From: Thalassotalea profundi
GTDB lineage: Bacteria; Pseudomonadota; Gammaproteobacteria; Enterobacterales; Alteromonadaceae
Assembly: GCF_014653195.1 (NCBI RefSeq)
Contig: NZ_BNAH01000017.1
Span: forward strand, 1-64,000
DNA length: 64,000 bases
Direction of reading: 5' to 3'
Shown here: positions 18,002 through 27,919 of the stretch, piece after piece
Layout of the letters: every line of letters starts with the position of its first letter
Position numbering within the stretch: position 1 is the first letter of the stretch
The notes under the pieces: generated by a model
What the model was told of the DNA's origin: nothing
Seen by the model: the letters and a program-made list of their open reading frames with translations, nothing else
Database searches by the model: none
Position numbers and translations under genes: made by a program

Positions 18002-18598
18002 CTAGTTACTAGCAGTATCGTCCTGACTAATTCGGCTCGCTACTGCTCCCATTTGACCTTTGTATTTAGCATCATTTCTTTTGTTATAAGGGCGTAATGC
18101 GCTAGACGACATAGTTTCAAAATTTAATGCCGCTATTTTCATTTTAGGTCTTAAAGCCAAAGGAAGCTTTCCACTATTATAAAATTCCAACACTATTTGC
18201 CCTGACCAACCAGGATCAATACGATGTGCGGTTACATGAACCATTAACCCTAATCGTGCAAGTGATGAACGTCCATCTAACCAACCAACAATATCATCAG
18301 GTAAAGTTACTGACTCATAAGTCACGGCAAGTGCTAATTCTCCTGGGTGCAAAAAGAAGGCTTCACCATCAGGAATAACAATTTCATCGCTCATGACTGA
18401 GTCCATGGCCTTTTGCATTTCTTCTTTAGGACCACTTAAATCAATATATGGAGCGGTATGATCTTGAAATACACGAAATTCATTACCTAAACGAATATCA
18501 ACACTTACTCCTGAAATCATTGAACTATCAGGTTTAGGGTCAATAATTATTTTGCCCTGTTCAAGTAAAGTCTCAATATCTTTATCACACAATCTCAT
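18002..18598 (-). CDS. dcd: dCTP deaminase
   Basis: 198 aa, typical for the gammaproteobacterial enzyme that deaminates dCTP to dUTP for dTTP synthesis. Conserved phrases: MRLCDKDIE at the start, DIRLGNEFRVF, and the active-site region WLDGRSSLARLGLMVHVTAH with RIDPGWSGQIVLEF. It lies next to apbC on the same strand with a 94-base gap, an arrangement also common in related genomes. Confidence 0.96.
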   Translation of the reverse strand: MRLCDKDIETLLEQGKIIIDPKPDSSMISGVSVDIRLGNEFRVFQDHTAPYIDLSGPKEEMQKAMDSVMSDEIVIPDGEAFFLHPGELALAVTYESVTLPDDIVGWLDGRSSLARLGLMVHVTAHRIDPGWSGQIVLEFYNSGKLPLALRPKMKIAALNFETMSSSALRPYNKRNDAKYKGQMGAVASRISQDDTASN

Positions 18599-18692
18599 TG
18601 TTGTTCTTCTTATCTTATTTTTACAAATAACGTTATGACTATAAAACTAATAATATTCTTTAATCAGTGACGAATAAACTAGTTAATATGTT

Positions 18693-19793
18693 TTAGTCTA
18701 CTGTTTTAATCAGTATTTCTTTGGTTAAAGGACTACGTTTATCCAACTGATGAAATAGTCCAGAGGCTATTTTTGTCGCTATTCTACGGTATTGAAGTGC
18801 TACTTCACCAGTGCTATTTTCAAGTACCTGTGAATTTCCCTGATCAGCACTCTCGCAAATACTAATATCAAGCGGTAACTGACCTAATAATTCACAATTA
18901 AATTTGGTTGAAATTTTTACGCCACCATCGCGTCCGAATAAATGGCTTTTTTCGCCACAATTATCACAAATGTGATAACTCATGTTCTCAATAATACCTA
19001 ATACAGGCACCTTTACTTCTTTAAACATTGCTAAGCCCTTAACCGCATCATTTAAAGCAATATCTTGTGGTGTGGTGATCACAATTGCCGCAGCAACAGG
19101 TACTTGCTGTGCTAATGTTAGTTGAATGTCACCCGTTCCTGGTGGCATATCTACAATTAAATAATCTAAATCAGACCAAGCAGTTTCATTAAGTAATTGT
19201 CCAAAAGCTCGACTTGCCATAGGGCCTCGCCAAATGGTAGCGTCATTTTCATCGGTTAAAAAACCTATCGACATAGCCGCTAGGCCACCAGACTCAAGTG
19301 GTTGCATTTTTTTACCGTCGATTGATGATAGTCGCTGCCCTGCAAGACCAAGCATTTTAGGGATAGATGGGCCGTAAATATCGGCATCTAAAATACCAAC
19401 ATTCGCGCCTTCTTCTTGTAATGCATAAGCAAGATTAACCGCAGTTGTTGACTTGCCTACACCTCCTTTTCCAGAAGAAATAGCAATTATATTGGTAATA
19501 CCTTCAATTGCATGCTCTTTTACTTTTATCATTTTTACTTCTGCATCAATCAATACCGAGATTTCATGCTTTGCTAAAAGTTGCTCTGCAAAAATAGCTA
19601 ACTCGCCCAAACAAGGAAAAGGTACTGTAATTGATAAAACAATATTACTATTTTTAACGGATAATTTGGTTAATTCAGTTACTGCAGCAATACCCTTAGG
19701 AAAAATGTCGCTTTGATACGTTTGATAAAAGTCGCGAATTGTTTTGCTGTGCTCGTCAGATGGAGATTTACTTGAAAATAATTTGGAAAACAT
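18693..19793 (-). CDS. apbC: Fe-S cluster carrier ATPase Mrp/ApbC
   Basis: 366 aa. The P-loop SSGKGGVGKSTTAVNLAYAL (residues about 106-125), WRGPMASRAF, and MPPGTGDIQLTLAQQVP identify the Mrp/NBP35 family, which carries Fe-S clusters to apoproteins. The CDNCGE motif near residue 277 supplies the cluster Cys pair. The N-terminal 90 residues are a degenerate MIP18/DUF59-like domain. It is divergent from metG, the same pairing as in E. coli, with 139 bases between the two starts. Confidence 0.95.
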   Translation of the reverse strand: MFSKLFSSKSPSDEHSKTIRDFYQTYQSDIFPKGIAAVTELTKLSVKNSNIVLSITVPFPCLGELAIFAEQLLAKHEISVLIDAEVKMIKVKEHAIEGITNIIAISSGKGGVGKSTTAVNLAYALQEEGANVGILDADIYGPSIPKMLGLAGQRLSSIDGKKMQPLESGGLAAMSIGFLTDENDATIWRGPMASRAFGQLLNETAWSDLDYLIVDMPPGTGDIQLTLAQQVPVAAAIVITTPQDIALNDAVKGLAMFKEVKVPVLGIIENMSYHICDNCGEKSHLFGRDGGVKISTKFNCELLGQLPLDISICESADQGNSQVLENSTGEVALQYRRIATKIASGLFHQLDKRSPLTKEILIKTVD

Positions 19794-19932
19794 AATTTTA
19801 AAACATCGGTTATCGAGTTAAATTACTAATTGCCACTAAAAGCCAACAATTATTAATGAAAAGTTATCATAAATTCTGTACCATTCCCCCCATAATTACC
19901 ACCTTAATTTTTAGTCAGCGTTAGAGACTTGT

Positions 19933-21969
19933 ATGCAATCAGTAGATAAACGTAAAATCTTAGTTACATGCGCCCTTCCTTATGCCAATGGTTCAATTCA
20001 TTTGGGTCATTTATTAGAGCATATTCAAACAGATATTTGGGTACGCTTTCAGCGAATGCGTGGCCATGAAACCTACTTCGTTTGTGCTGATGACGCACAT
20101 GGCACGCCAATTATGCTTAAAGCACAAGAGCTAGGTGTAACACCCGAAGATATGATCGCGGGTGTACGTGAAGAGCACATGGCTGACTTTAGTGACTTTC
20201 TCATCAGCTTTGATAACTATCATTCTACACACAGCGAAGAGAACAAAGCGTTTTCAGAAGAGATATACAAGCGTTTACATGACAAAGGGCATATTAAAAC
20301 ACGTACCATTTCTCAGCTTTATGATCCTGAAAAAGGTATGTTTCTACCCGACCGCTTCGTAAAAGGCACTTGTCCAAAATGTAAAAGTGAAGACGAAAAT
20401 GGTGATAGCTGTGACAATTGTGGTGCTACTTATTCGCCAACAGAAGTGATTAACCCTCGTTCAGTAGTTTCAGGTGCCACACCAATACTTAAAGATTCAG
20501 AGCATTACTTTTTTGACCTTCCGGCCTTTGAAGGCATGCTAAAAGACTGGATACGCAGTGGCGCATTACAAGAAGAAATGGCAAATAAGCTTTCAGAATG
20601 GTTTGAGCAAGGTTTAAAACAGTGGGATATTAGCCGAGACGCGCCTTATTTTGGTTTTGAAATTCCAGGTGCTCCTGGCAAATTTTTCTATGTTTGGTTA
20701 GATGCTCCTATTGGTTACATTGGTAGTTTTAAAAACCTATGCAATAAAAACAGTAGCATAGATTTTGACAGTTTTTGGAATGAAAACTCTGACGCTGAGC
20801 TTTATCACTTTATTGGTAAAGACATTATTTATTTCCATAGCTTGTTTTGGCCAGCAGTGCTTGAAGGCGCAGGTTTTAGAAAACCAACATCTGTTTTCGC
20901 TCACGGCTTTGTTACCGTTAATGGTGCGAAAATGTCTAAGTCTAAAGGAACGTTTATAAAAGGGCGTACCTACTTAGATCATCTAAACCCTGAATATTTA
21001 CGTTACTACTACGCCGCTAAGTTAACAAGCCGTATTGACGATCTAGATTTAAACCTAGAGGATTTTGCGCAACGCGTAAACTCTGATCTTGTTGGTAAGG
21101 TTGTTAATATTGCTTCACGTTGTGCCAGTTTTATTACCAAACGTTTTGATGGCATGTTATCAACAACCATTGAAAATCAAGCATTAGCTGATGAAGTAAT
21201 GAATGCGGGTGACACCATTGCATCATATTACGAAGCCCGCGAGTTTTCTCGCGCAATGCGTGAAGTAATGGCGCTTGCTGATAAAGTAAATGAATACATT
21301 GCAGTGAAAGAACCATGGCAATTAGTAAAAGATGAAACTAAGCAGCAAGAAGTACAAGATATTTGCTCTCTTGGTATTAATTTATTTCGTATAATCATGA
21401 TTTACTTAAAGCCAGTTATTCCTCAGCTAGCAAAGAGTACAGAAGAATTTCTTAACGATGAGTTATTATGGGATGGCCATAAAACACTATTAACCAACCA
21501 TAAAATTAATAAGTTTAAAGCATTATTACAACGAGTTGACATGGATAAAGTAAATGCGATGATCGAAGACTCAAAAGAAAACTTGTTAGAAACTGACAGT
21601 AAAACAGTCGCAACAGGACCATTGGCTGACGATCCTATCAGCGAAGAAATTCAGTTTGATGATTTTGCTAAAATTGATTTACGCATTGTCAAAATCATTA
21701 ATGCTGAGCATGTTGAAAAAGCCGACAAACTATTAAGACTTGAATTAGACCTTGGTGGAGAAACTCGCCAAGTATTTGCTGGTATAAAATCGGCCTATCA
21801 ACCTGAAGACTTAATTGGTAAGCATACGGTAATGGTAGCTAACCTTGCCCCTCGTAAAATGCGCTTTGGTATGTCAGAAGGTATGGTATTAGCTGCTGGA
21901 CCTGGCGGTAAAGACTTGTGGATACTCAATCCTGATGAAGGCGCACAGCCTGGTATGCGAGTTAAATAA
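19933..21969 (+). CDS. metG: Methionyl-tRNA synthetase
   Basis: 678 aa, full length with the extra C-terminal domain. Class I signatures: PYANGSIHLGHLLEH (HIGH motif) and AKMSKSKGTF (KMSKS). A four-Cys zinc knuckle is CPKC...CDNC near residues 145-162. The C-terminal 110 residues (FDDFAKIDLRIVKI onward) form the OB-fold tRNA-binding and dimerisation domain. It charges initiator and elongator tRNA-Met. A strong terminator follows it. Confidence 0.98.
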   Translation: MQSVDKRKILVTCALPYANGSIHLGHLLEHIQTDIWVRFQRMRGHETYFVCADDAHGTPIMLKAQELGVTPEDMIAGVREEHMADFSDFLISFDNYHSTHSEENKAFSEEIYKRLHDKGHIKTRTISQLYDPEKGMFLPDRFVKGTCPKCKSEDENGDSCDNCGATYSPTEVINPRSVVSGATPILKDSEHYFFDLPAFEGMLKDWIRSGALQEEMANKLSEWFEQGLKQWDISRDAPYFGFEIPGAPGKFFYVWLDAPIGYIGSFKNLCNKNSSIDFDSFWNENSDAELYHFIGKDIIYFHSLFWPAVLEGAGFRKPTSVFAHGFVTVNGAKMSKSKGTFIKGRTYLDHLNPEYLRYYYAAKLTSRIDDLDLNLEDFAQRVNSDLVGKVVNIASRCASFITKRFDGMLSTTIENQALADEVMNAGDTIASYYEAREFSRAMREVMALADKVNEYIAVKEPWQLVKDETKQQEVQDICSLGINLFRIIMIYLKPVIPQLAKSTEEFLNDELLWDGHKTLLTNHKINKFKALLQRVDMDKVNAMIEDSKENLLETDSKTVATGPLADDPISEEIQFDDFAKIDLRIVKIINAEHVEKADKLLRLELDLGGETRQVFAGIKSAYQPEDLIGKHTVMVANLAPRKMRFGMSEGMVLAAGPGGKDLWILNPDEGAQPGMRVK

Positions 21970-22038
21970 CCTGAATTCTGGTTAAGCTTCATTATATTTA
22001 ACGATTAGGGTCAACATGCCCTACTGTCATTAACAATT

Positions 22039-22069
22039 AAAAAAGGCAATGATATTCATTGCCTTTTTT
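22039..22069 (+). terminator. Terminator after metG
   Basis: A 14-bp stem (22039-22052 with 22056-22069, loop TAT) whose outer arms are A6 and T6, giving a clear Rho-independent terminator for metG. Confidence 0.88.
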
Positions 22070-22097
22070 ATCTTAACAATAAGTTTGGTACTAATTA

Positions 22098-22502
22098 ATG
22101 ATAATGTGCATCACAAAGAAACTAACCATGATTGGGCTATTAATTTTAGCCATTAGTAGTTGTTCTCAAAATATAACCGTTAATAGCAATCTTGATCCTG
22201 AAAACTTTCGAGAGTATTTTTCAGTAGGTAAAGTTAGCATTATAAAAGATGAGTCTGAGTTGCCAAAGCCTTATAAATATATTGGTCTTGTTGAAGGTCA
22301 GTCTTGCCAACTAAAAGCTCACCATGAACTCCCTAATGAAATAGACGCGAGAACAGATACCAGAAAGAATGCTATAACAATGAATGCTAATGCCGTACTT
22401 TTCACTTCTTGCACTTTGATCACCAATAACGAAGCAGATAAGCAATGTATCGCAACAAGAGTTTGTTATGCAAAAGCTTACATTATTCAACAGCCTAAGT
22501 AG
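22098..22502 (+). CDS. rcsF: RcsF-like outer-membrane lipoprotein
   Basis: 134 aa. The N-terminus is a lipoprotein signal with lipobox ISSC, Cys at residue 22. The mature part matches RcsF: YKYIGLVEGQSCQ, DARTDTRKNAITMNANAVL, FTSC and RVCYAKAYI. Its four other Cys (70, 105, 117, 123) have spacings of 35, 12 and 6; E. coli RcsF disulfide Cys have 35, 9 and 6. It lies 16 bases before trmO, and rcsF and trmO are also neighbours in E. coli, which supports the call. RcsF senses envelope stress for the Rcs phosphorelay; no other Rcs gene is in the window, so the signalling role here is unproven. Confidence 0.75.
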   Translation: MIMCITKKLTMIGLLILAISSCSQNITVNSNLDPENFREYFSVGKVSIIKDESELPKPYKYIGLVEGQSCQLKAHHELPNEIDARTDTRKNAITMNANAVLFTSCTLITNNEADKQCIATRVCYAKAYIIQQPK

Positions 22503-22518
22503 TTAGTAGCAACTGATA

Positions 22519-23238
22519 ATGACAGAGCCATCTTCTTTCAATTTTGCACCAATTGGATTAGTCAATTCACCCTATAAAGAAAAGTTTGCCATTCCTCGCC
22601 AGCCAGGGCTAGTAAGTGCTGCTCAAGGCACAATAACGTTACTCAACGATGCCAATCACCAAGACTTAGTGAGAGGTTTAGCGCAGTTTAGTCATATTTG
22701 GCTGATCTTCGTGTTTCACGGTACACAAATTCAAGGGTGGAAGCCCTTAGTTAGACCACCAAGGCTAGGCGGTAATAAAAAAATGGGGGTGTTGGCAACT
22801 CGATCCACCTTCAGGCCTAACCCTATTGGTATGTCGGTGGTTGCTTTAAACGAAATAACCGTTGAGCAGCAACAAGTAATACTACATATTTCTGGCTTAG
22901 ACTTATTAGATCAAACACCAATACTCGATATAAAACCCTATATCCCCTACTCAGACGCTATAAGTTCAGCAGATGCTGGCTTTGCTCACACCGCGCCTAC
23001 AGAGTTGTTAAATGTACGCTTTAGCGAGCAAGCACAACAGGTAATTGAGCAACAGCAAAGCTTGTATCCTCAGCTTGAGCTATTAATTAGCCAAGTGTTA
23101 GCTCAAGATCCTCGCCCAGCTTATAAAAAACAACAAATAGACAGTAAAGTGTATGGTATTGCACTGTATCAGTTTAATATTTTGTGGCATGTTGATTCTA
23201 ACAACCAAATTCAAGTAACTGATATCATTCCAATCTAA
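22519..23238 (+). CDS. trmO: tRNA t6A37 N6-methyltransferase TrmO
   Basis: 239 aa, formerly TsaA/YaeB. TrmO methylates N6-threonylcarbamoyladenosine 37 in tRNA-Thr. Conserved stretches: FAPIGLVNSPYKEKFAIPRQ at the start, HIWLIFVFHG, VRPPRLGG, GVLATRSTFRPNPIGMSVV, and a C-terminal IDSKVYGIALYQFNILWHV. It follows the RcsF-like gene closely and is probably co-transcribed. Confidence 0.93.
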   Translation: MTEPSSFNFAPIGLVNSPYKEKFAIPRQPGLVSAAQGTITLLNDANHQDLVRGLAQFSHIWLIFVFHGTQIQGWKPLVRPPRLGGNKKMGVLATRSTFRPNPIGMSVVALNEITVEQQQVILHISGLDLLDQTPILDIKPYIPYSDAISSADAGFAHTAPTELLNVRFSEQAQQVIEQQQSLYPQLELLISQVLAQDPRPAYKKQQIDSKVYGIALYQFNILWHVDSNNQIQVTDIIPI

Positions 23239-23322
23239 CAGGCTATATAGCTGCTTTTTCTGTGTATAAAATAGTTCATTTAATAAAGCACATTAATAAT
23301 GTACTAGTGACAGTTACCAATA

Positions 23323-23625
23323 CTAAAAATGATCTTTTTCAACCACAGCTGTTGTCCAATATTTTAACCTCGCAGGTTGGCAAATAGGAGCAAGTAACCC
23401 TTTTAATTCTGGTAATAGGTGGCTAGGAAGCAAAACTTCAAATTGGCAAAATGAGCGAAAGCCTTCAACTTGCTCAGCAATATCAAACAGGCTATGTTTT
23501 TTACTATAGCCATTAATTTCCTTCAAATTGAAGCCTGATATATCTGAAAAGCTCATAAGTATATCAATAACCTCATCTTCTAGGCTTTTAGGTGCATTAA
23601 GAAAAAAAATTATATTATCTGGCAT
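23323..23625 (-). CDS. DUF3240 protein of the metal-efflux unit
   Basis: 100 aa, soluble, with no signal peptide. The pattern (an N-terminal beta strand NIIFFLNAPKSLEDEVID, then FDIAEQVEGFRSFCQFEVLLP) fits DUF3240, a small ferredoxin-like fold protein that usually follows CzcA-type pumps in Shewanella and relatives. Its gene overlaps the 3' end of the CzcA-like gene by 11 bases, so it is coupled to it. Role unknown; a regulatory or metal-sensing part of the pump is a fair guess. Confidence 0.75.
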   Translation of the reverse strand: MPDNIIFFLNAPKSLEDEVIDILMSFSDISGFNLKEINGYSKKHSLFDIAEQVEGFRSFCQFEVLLPSHLLPELKGLLAPICQPARLKYWTTAVVEKDHF

Positions 23626-26600
23626 TTCTTTGCTCCAACCAACAATAAAAAATTGGTAATAAGTACAGTGTGGTAAACGTAGAGGTGACTAAGCCACCGA
23701 TCACAACAATGGCCAATGGCTTTTGAATTTCTGCACCTGGGCCAGTTGCAAAAACGAGAGGTAATAAGCCAAACATTGCAGTTGTGGCAGTCATCAGTAC
23801 AGGCCTTAAGCGACGTATGGCTCCATCAATTACTCGACGTGTAATGTCAGTGGCAAACATTTTAGTTTGTTCAAAGTAACTTATCATTACAATACCGTTA
23901 AGAACAGCAATTCCCAATAGCGCAATAAAACCAACAGAGGCAGGTACTGATAAATATTCATCTGTAATGTATAAACCAATAATACCGCCAACTAAAGCAA
24001 AAGGAATATTAGCTATAATCAAACCTGACTTAGCTATTGAATTGAAGGTAGTAAATAGAATAATAAAAATCAGCCCTAACGCGATAGGTATCAGTAATAA
24101 TAGGTTATTAGTGGCTCTTTGCTGGCTTTCAAACTCTCCACCAAATGAAAGCGAATAACCGGTGGGTAAGTTAATTGTATTTTTAATTTGGTTACTAAGA
24201 TCTTCAACGTAACCCACCACGTCACGATTAATCACGTTAACACTCACGGAGGCGAATCTATTTCCTTTCTCTCGTTCTATTAATAAAGGCCCCGTTTGAA
24301 AGCTTACTTGTGCAACTTCTTCAAGTGGTATTAATTGATTGTTAGGCATTAAAATTAACTGCGACTTCAACGCATTTATAGAGTTAATTGTATTAGTATT
24401 TTCAGTACTCTGCTTAAGGCCATTGAACATAATAGGTATTGATTTATTGCCTTCGAGTAAGCTTGATACTTGTAACCCTTCAATTTGTGACGTTAAGTAA
24501 TGACTTAATGTCTCGATAGTTAAACCAAATTGGCTAGCCACTTCCGGAATAAGCGTTATATTAACAAATTTACCGCCTTCAATAATTGCCATTTGTACAT
24601 CAGTGCCGCCCCTAGTTTTTTCAGCTAGTGCTGACACCTTCTTCGCAAGGTCCGCTAGTACACTGATATCGTTACCGATAATTTTTATTGATATATCACC
24701 TGTACCTCCTGTTAGCATTTCAGAAACTCGCATCTGTATGGGTTGTGTAAAACCAACATTTATCCCTGGGAAGCGCTTTAAGGTTTGACGAATATCTTCA
24801 ATTAACTCTGCTTTAGTATTAAATCGCCACTGCTCTTTCGGAGCGAGTTCCATAAAAACATCTGTTTCGTTTAATCCCATAGGGTCAAGTCCAAGTTCAT
24901 CAGAACCCGTTCGTGCAACAATCTGAACAAGTTCTGGTGTTTGAGCTAATAAAGCTTTTTCAATTTGTTTATCGATATCGATAGATGCAGGCAATGAAAT
25001 ACTAGGTGACTTTTCAAGCTGCACAATAATATCGCCCTCATCTAGAACCGGCATGAAACTTTTGCCTAATTGCTGAACCAGAAAAATACTAACAACAAGA
25101 AACAAAACCCCAACCATGATTAACATTTTAGGTTTTTGTATCGCACTTTCGAGCGTTTTACCGTAAATTTTCTGAAGAAATAGCACGAGTCGGGGCTGTG
25201 CTACCGGACCCGCTTTTAATAAAAATGAGGCGAGTATAGGTATAATTGTTAACGACAATAACAAAGCACTGATCATTGCAAAAACAATCGTTAATGCGAC
25301 AGGGGTAAATAATTTACCTTCTAAACCTGACAAGGTAAGTAAAGGAGAAAATACAATAATAATAATTAGCGTACCTGAAAATACAGGTGTAGCAACCTCT
25401 TTACAAGCACGATAAATTACATGCAAACGAGGCGAATTTTGATTTAAGGCAAGTCGATTTAAAATATTTTCAACAATAACAACTGAAGCGTCAACTAACA
25501 TACCTATTGCGATAACTAAGCCTCCTAAACTCATTAAATTGGCTGACAGGTTAAAGTACTTCATCAAAATAAAAGTCAGTAGCGCTGACATAGGTAAAGA
25601 CAGCGACACAACAAGCGATGAACGAATATCTCCTAAAAATATTGCCAGTAAAACAATCACTAAAATTACCGCTTGTGCTAATGCACTAGTAATGGTTGTT
25701 ATAGCAGTGTCAATTAATGTTGAACGGTCATAAAATACATTGATAGTGGTACCCGCAGGTAAAGATAACTCAATTTCTTTTAATTTTACTTTTACATCGT
25801 CAATAACTTGAGCCGTATTACTGTTTTTAAGCGCAATAATAAGCCCTTGAGTTGCTTCTTCTGAGTTTTTAGTTACAGCGCCATAACGCGTTAAAGCACC
25901 AATACCTACAGAGGCAATATCTTTTAATTGTATGAACTTGCCATCAACGCTTTTAATAACGGTTTGCCCAATTGATTCTATGTTTTCAAACTTACCTTGA
26001 GTACGAAGTATCAAGGCATCATTACCTTTAATTAAGCGCCCTATCCCCCCATTTTTATTAGATTGAATAACCGCGGTCTCAATCTCTTCAAAACTAATTC
26101 CGTATTGTTGCATTGCTAACACGTCAGGTTTTATCTCATACGTTTTCACAAAGCCACCTAAGCTATTAACGTCTGCAACGCCCTCAACAGTCCTTAATAA
26201 TGGGCGAATATGCCAATCAAGTATTTCGCGCTTAGCTGTTAACGATAAATCATCGTTATCAACGGTAAACATAAATACTTCACTTAATGGCGTGCTCATA
26301 GGTGCGATTCCGCCACTGATATTCGCAGGTAAAAGTGGCATCACACTCATTAAACGTTCATTAACCTGTTGTCGAGCCCAATAAATATCAGTGCCTTCTT
26401 TAAAGTCAATGGTAATATCAGTAATCGAGTATTTTGTGGTAGAGCGCAGCATTTCCTGCGAGGGAATACCGAGTAGTTCGGTTTCTATAATTCTAGTAAC
26501 TTGTGACTCTATTTCTACCGCATTCATTCCGGGTAATTTCAGTACAATTTTAACCTGAGTAGGCGAAATTTCAGGAAATGCATCTACTGGAATACTCAAC

Positions 26601-26692
26601 CATGCCTTAGCACCAAAAAACAAAGCAATGAATAGAAATATGCTGACAAAAAGTCGCTGAGTAAGGGAGAACTTAATTAAGAGATTCAACAT
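23615..26692 (-). CDS. RND heavy-metal efflux pump, CzcA/CusA family
   Basis: 1025 aa inner-membrane pump with twelve membrane segments and two large periplasmic loops; N-terminus LINFSLTQRLFVSIFLF-like, then IPVDAFPEISPTQVKIVLKL, the family hallmark. The helix-4 motif is GGLVIAIGMLVDASVVIVEN. Compared with CzcA (DFG..VDG....E), the first Asp is replaced by Ala while the second Asp and the Glu remain, so the metal is not predictable and may not be Zn/Co/Cd. The gene directly follows the adaptor gene (TAA-ATG abutting) and overlaps the DUF3240 gene. No CzcC outer-membrane partner is encoded here. Confidence 0.9.
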   Translation of the reverse strand: MLNLLIKFSLTQRLFVSIFLFIALFFGAKAWLSIPVDAFPEISPTQVKIVLKLPGMNAVEIESQVTRIIETELLGIPSQEMLRSTTKYSITDITIDFKEGTDIYWARQQVNERLMSVMPLLPANISGGIAPMSTPLSEVFMFTVDNDDLSLTAKREILDWHIRPLLRTVEGVADVNSLGGFVKTYEIKPDVLAMQQYGISFEEIETAVIQSNKNGGIGRLIKGNDALILRTQGKFENIESIGQTVIKSVDGKFIQLKDIASVGIGALTRYGAVTKNSEEATQGLIIALKNSNTAQVIDDVKVKLKEIELSLPAGTTINVFYDRSTLIDTAITTITSALAQAVILVIVLLAIFLGDIRSSLVVSLSLPMSALLTFILMKYFNLSANLMSLGGLVIAIGMLVDASVVIVENILNRLALNQNSPRLHVIYRACKEVATPVFSGTLIIIIVFSPLLTLSGLEGKLFTPVALTIVFAMISALLLSLTIIPILASFLLKAGPVAQPRLVLFLQKIYGKTLESAIQKPKMLIMVGVLFLVVSIFLVQQLGKSFMPVLDEGDIIVQLEKSPSISLPASIDIDKQIEKALLAQTPELVQIVARTGSDELGLDPMGLNETDVFMELAPKEQWRFNTKAELIEDIRQTLKRFPGINVGFTQPIQMRVSEMLTGGTGDISIKIIGNDISVLADLAKKVSALAEKTRGGTDVQMAIIEGGKFVNITLIPEVASQFGLTIETLSHYLTSQIEGLQVSSLLEGNKSIPIMFNGLKQSTENTNTINSINALKSQLILMPNNQLIPLEEVAQVSFQTGPLLIEREKGNRFASVSVNVINRDVVGYVEDLSNQIKNTINLPTGYSLSFGGEFESQQRATNNLLLLIPIALGLIFIILFTTFNSIAKSGLIIANIPFALVGGIIGLYITDEYLSVPASVGFIALLGIAVLNGIVMISYFEQTKMFATDITRRVIDGAIRRLRPVLMTATTAMFGLLPLVFATGPGAEIQKPLAIVVIGGLVTSTFTTLYLLPIFYCWLEQRNAR

Positions 26693-27814
26693 TTACTCTG
26701 CTCCTAACTTGAGCAAAATGCCCTGAACTATGCTTACTGAGCTTGCTAGCACTTCTTTATTGCTGATATCTTCATTAGTAATAATATACGTATTTTCTTG
26801 ATCAGTGCTGGCAATAGTTAGTGGATAAAAGCGTAATTTGTCCACTATTTTTACCGCAATAAAATCACGGTTTTCAAACTCGAATATTGATGACGAAGGA
26901 ACTTTGTATCCAGCAAAGTGATAGACGGGTGATACTGTAAGCGTTTGTCCTAACCTGAAATTACAGTTATTTGTTGCTGGGCTTGCCCATACCCTGCTGT
27001 GGTATTTATTGGCCAACATCTCAACGTTTTTAATCACTAATTGGCAATTTGAAGACACAACAAAATGCGAAAGGTTTTGTTGTTGGCTTATTGGGATAAG
27101 TATTTCTACCTTAACAGATTCAGGATTAATAATTTCAAATGCTAAATCATTTACAGACTTACTATTTTCTACATTTTTTAAACTAACAATGCCATTTTCA
27201 GGGCTAATAAAATACACATTTTCATTTTCATCAACTGTTAAAAATGACAATTGATGGTTAAAGTGCTCTAGTTGGAGTTTAGCATCAAAGTAGCTTTGAG
27301 ATATAGCTAGCCATTCTGAACTTTTAAGAGTTTTATCATTAAAATGACGTTTATTCGTTAAATAATGCAACTCTGATGCTGAGAAGATAGCTTTAACAGA
27401 TTCATATTCATCAAGGAAATGATGTACCTCATATCCTTCAATTTTGGCAATTTTTTCTCCTCTACCGACAGTTGAACCATTTTTTACTAAATAACTAATT
27501 TTTTGTATGCCAAAAGGAAGTGATACTGAATAATTTTCACCGGTTCTAAAAGTTACTTTTCCTGTTAAACTTTGACCGTTAAGAAAATTTGCAGGCTCAA
27601 TAGTTGTAAACTCTGTTTGAAAGTCTCCAAGACTGGACAGAGAAACTGTAGGTATATTTTCGTTAGCTTTAACATTATGTACACTCAATAAAAGTGATAA
27701 CACAATTAATAAAGCCGTATTGACAGTAGTGCTAAGAGTAGTAGTGACAAATTTCCAACTAAATATAAGATTTAACATAGTTAATACATCGATAACTTTT
27801 AACGGTAGATGCAT
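26693..27814 (-). CDS. RND efflux periplasmic adaptor, CzcB-like
   Basis: 373 aa. After a long N-terminus with one hydrophobic segment (TALLIVLSLLLSVHNVKANE, about 33-52) comes a membrane-fusion-protein fold: barrel-sandwich phrases LTGKVTFRTGENYSVSLPFG and GRGEKIAKIEGYEV, then a C-terminal beta barrel. It would link the CzcA-like pump to an outer-membrane channel. The start is uncertain; the ATG at 27814 has AAGGG upstream. The N-terminus before the hydrophobic segment is longer than usual, so a start further in is possible. Confidence 0.8.
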   Translation of the reverse strand: MHLPLKVIDVLTMLNLIFSWKFVTTTLSTTVNTALLIVLSLLLSVHNVKANENIPTVSLSSLGDFQTEFTTIEPANFLNGQSLTGKVTFRTGENYSVSLPFGIQKISYLVKNGSTVGRGEKIAKIEGYEVHHFLDEYESVKAIFSASELHYLTNKRHFNDKTLKSSEWLAISQSYFDAKLQLEHFNHQLSFLTVDENENVYFISPENGIVSLKNVENSKSVNDLAFEIINPESVKVEILIPISQQQNLSHFVVSSNCQLVIKNVEMLANKYHSRVWASPATNNCNFRLGQTLTVSPVYHFAGYKVPSSSIFEFENRDFIAVKIVDKLRFYPLTIASTDQENTYIITNEDISNKEVLASSVSIVQGILLKLGAE

Positions 27815-27919
27815 CCATCTTACCCTTTATTTTTGGTAATTCATCAGACATGTGTCAATATTTTTGCTATGGTACATTTGCCCATTGTAATTATAAGCAT
27901 TTGAAATAAAGAGAATAAA

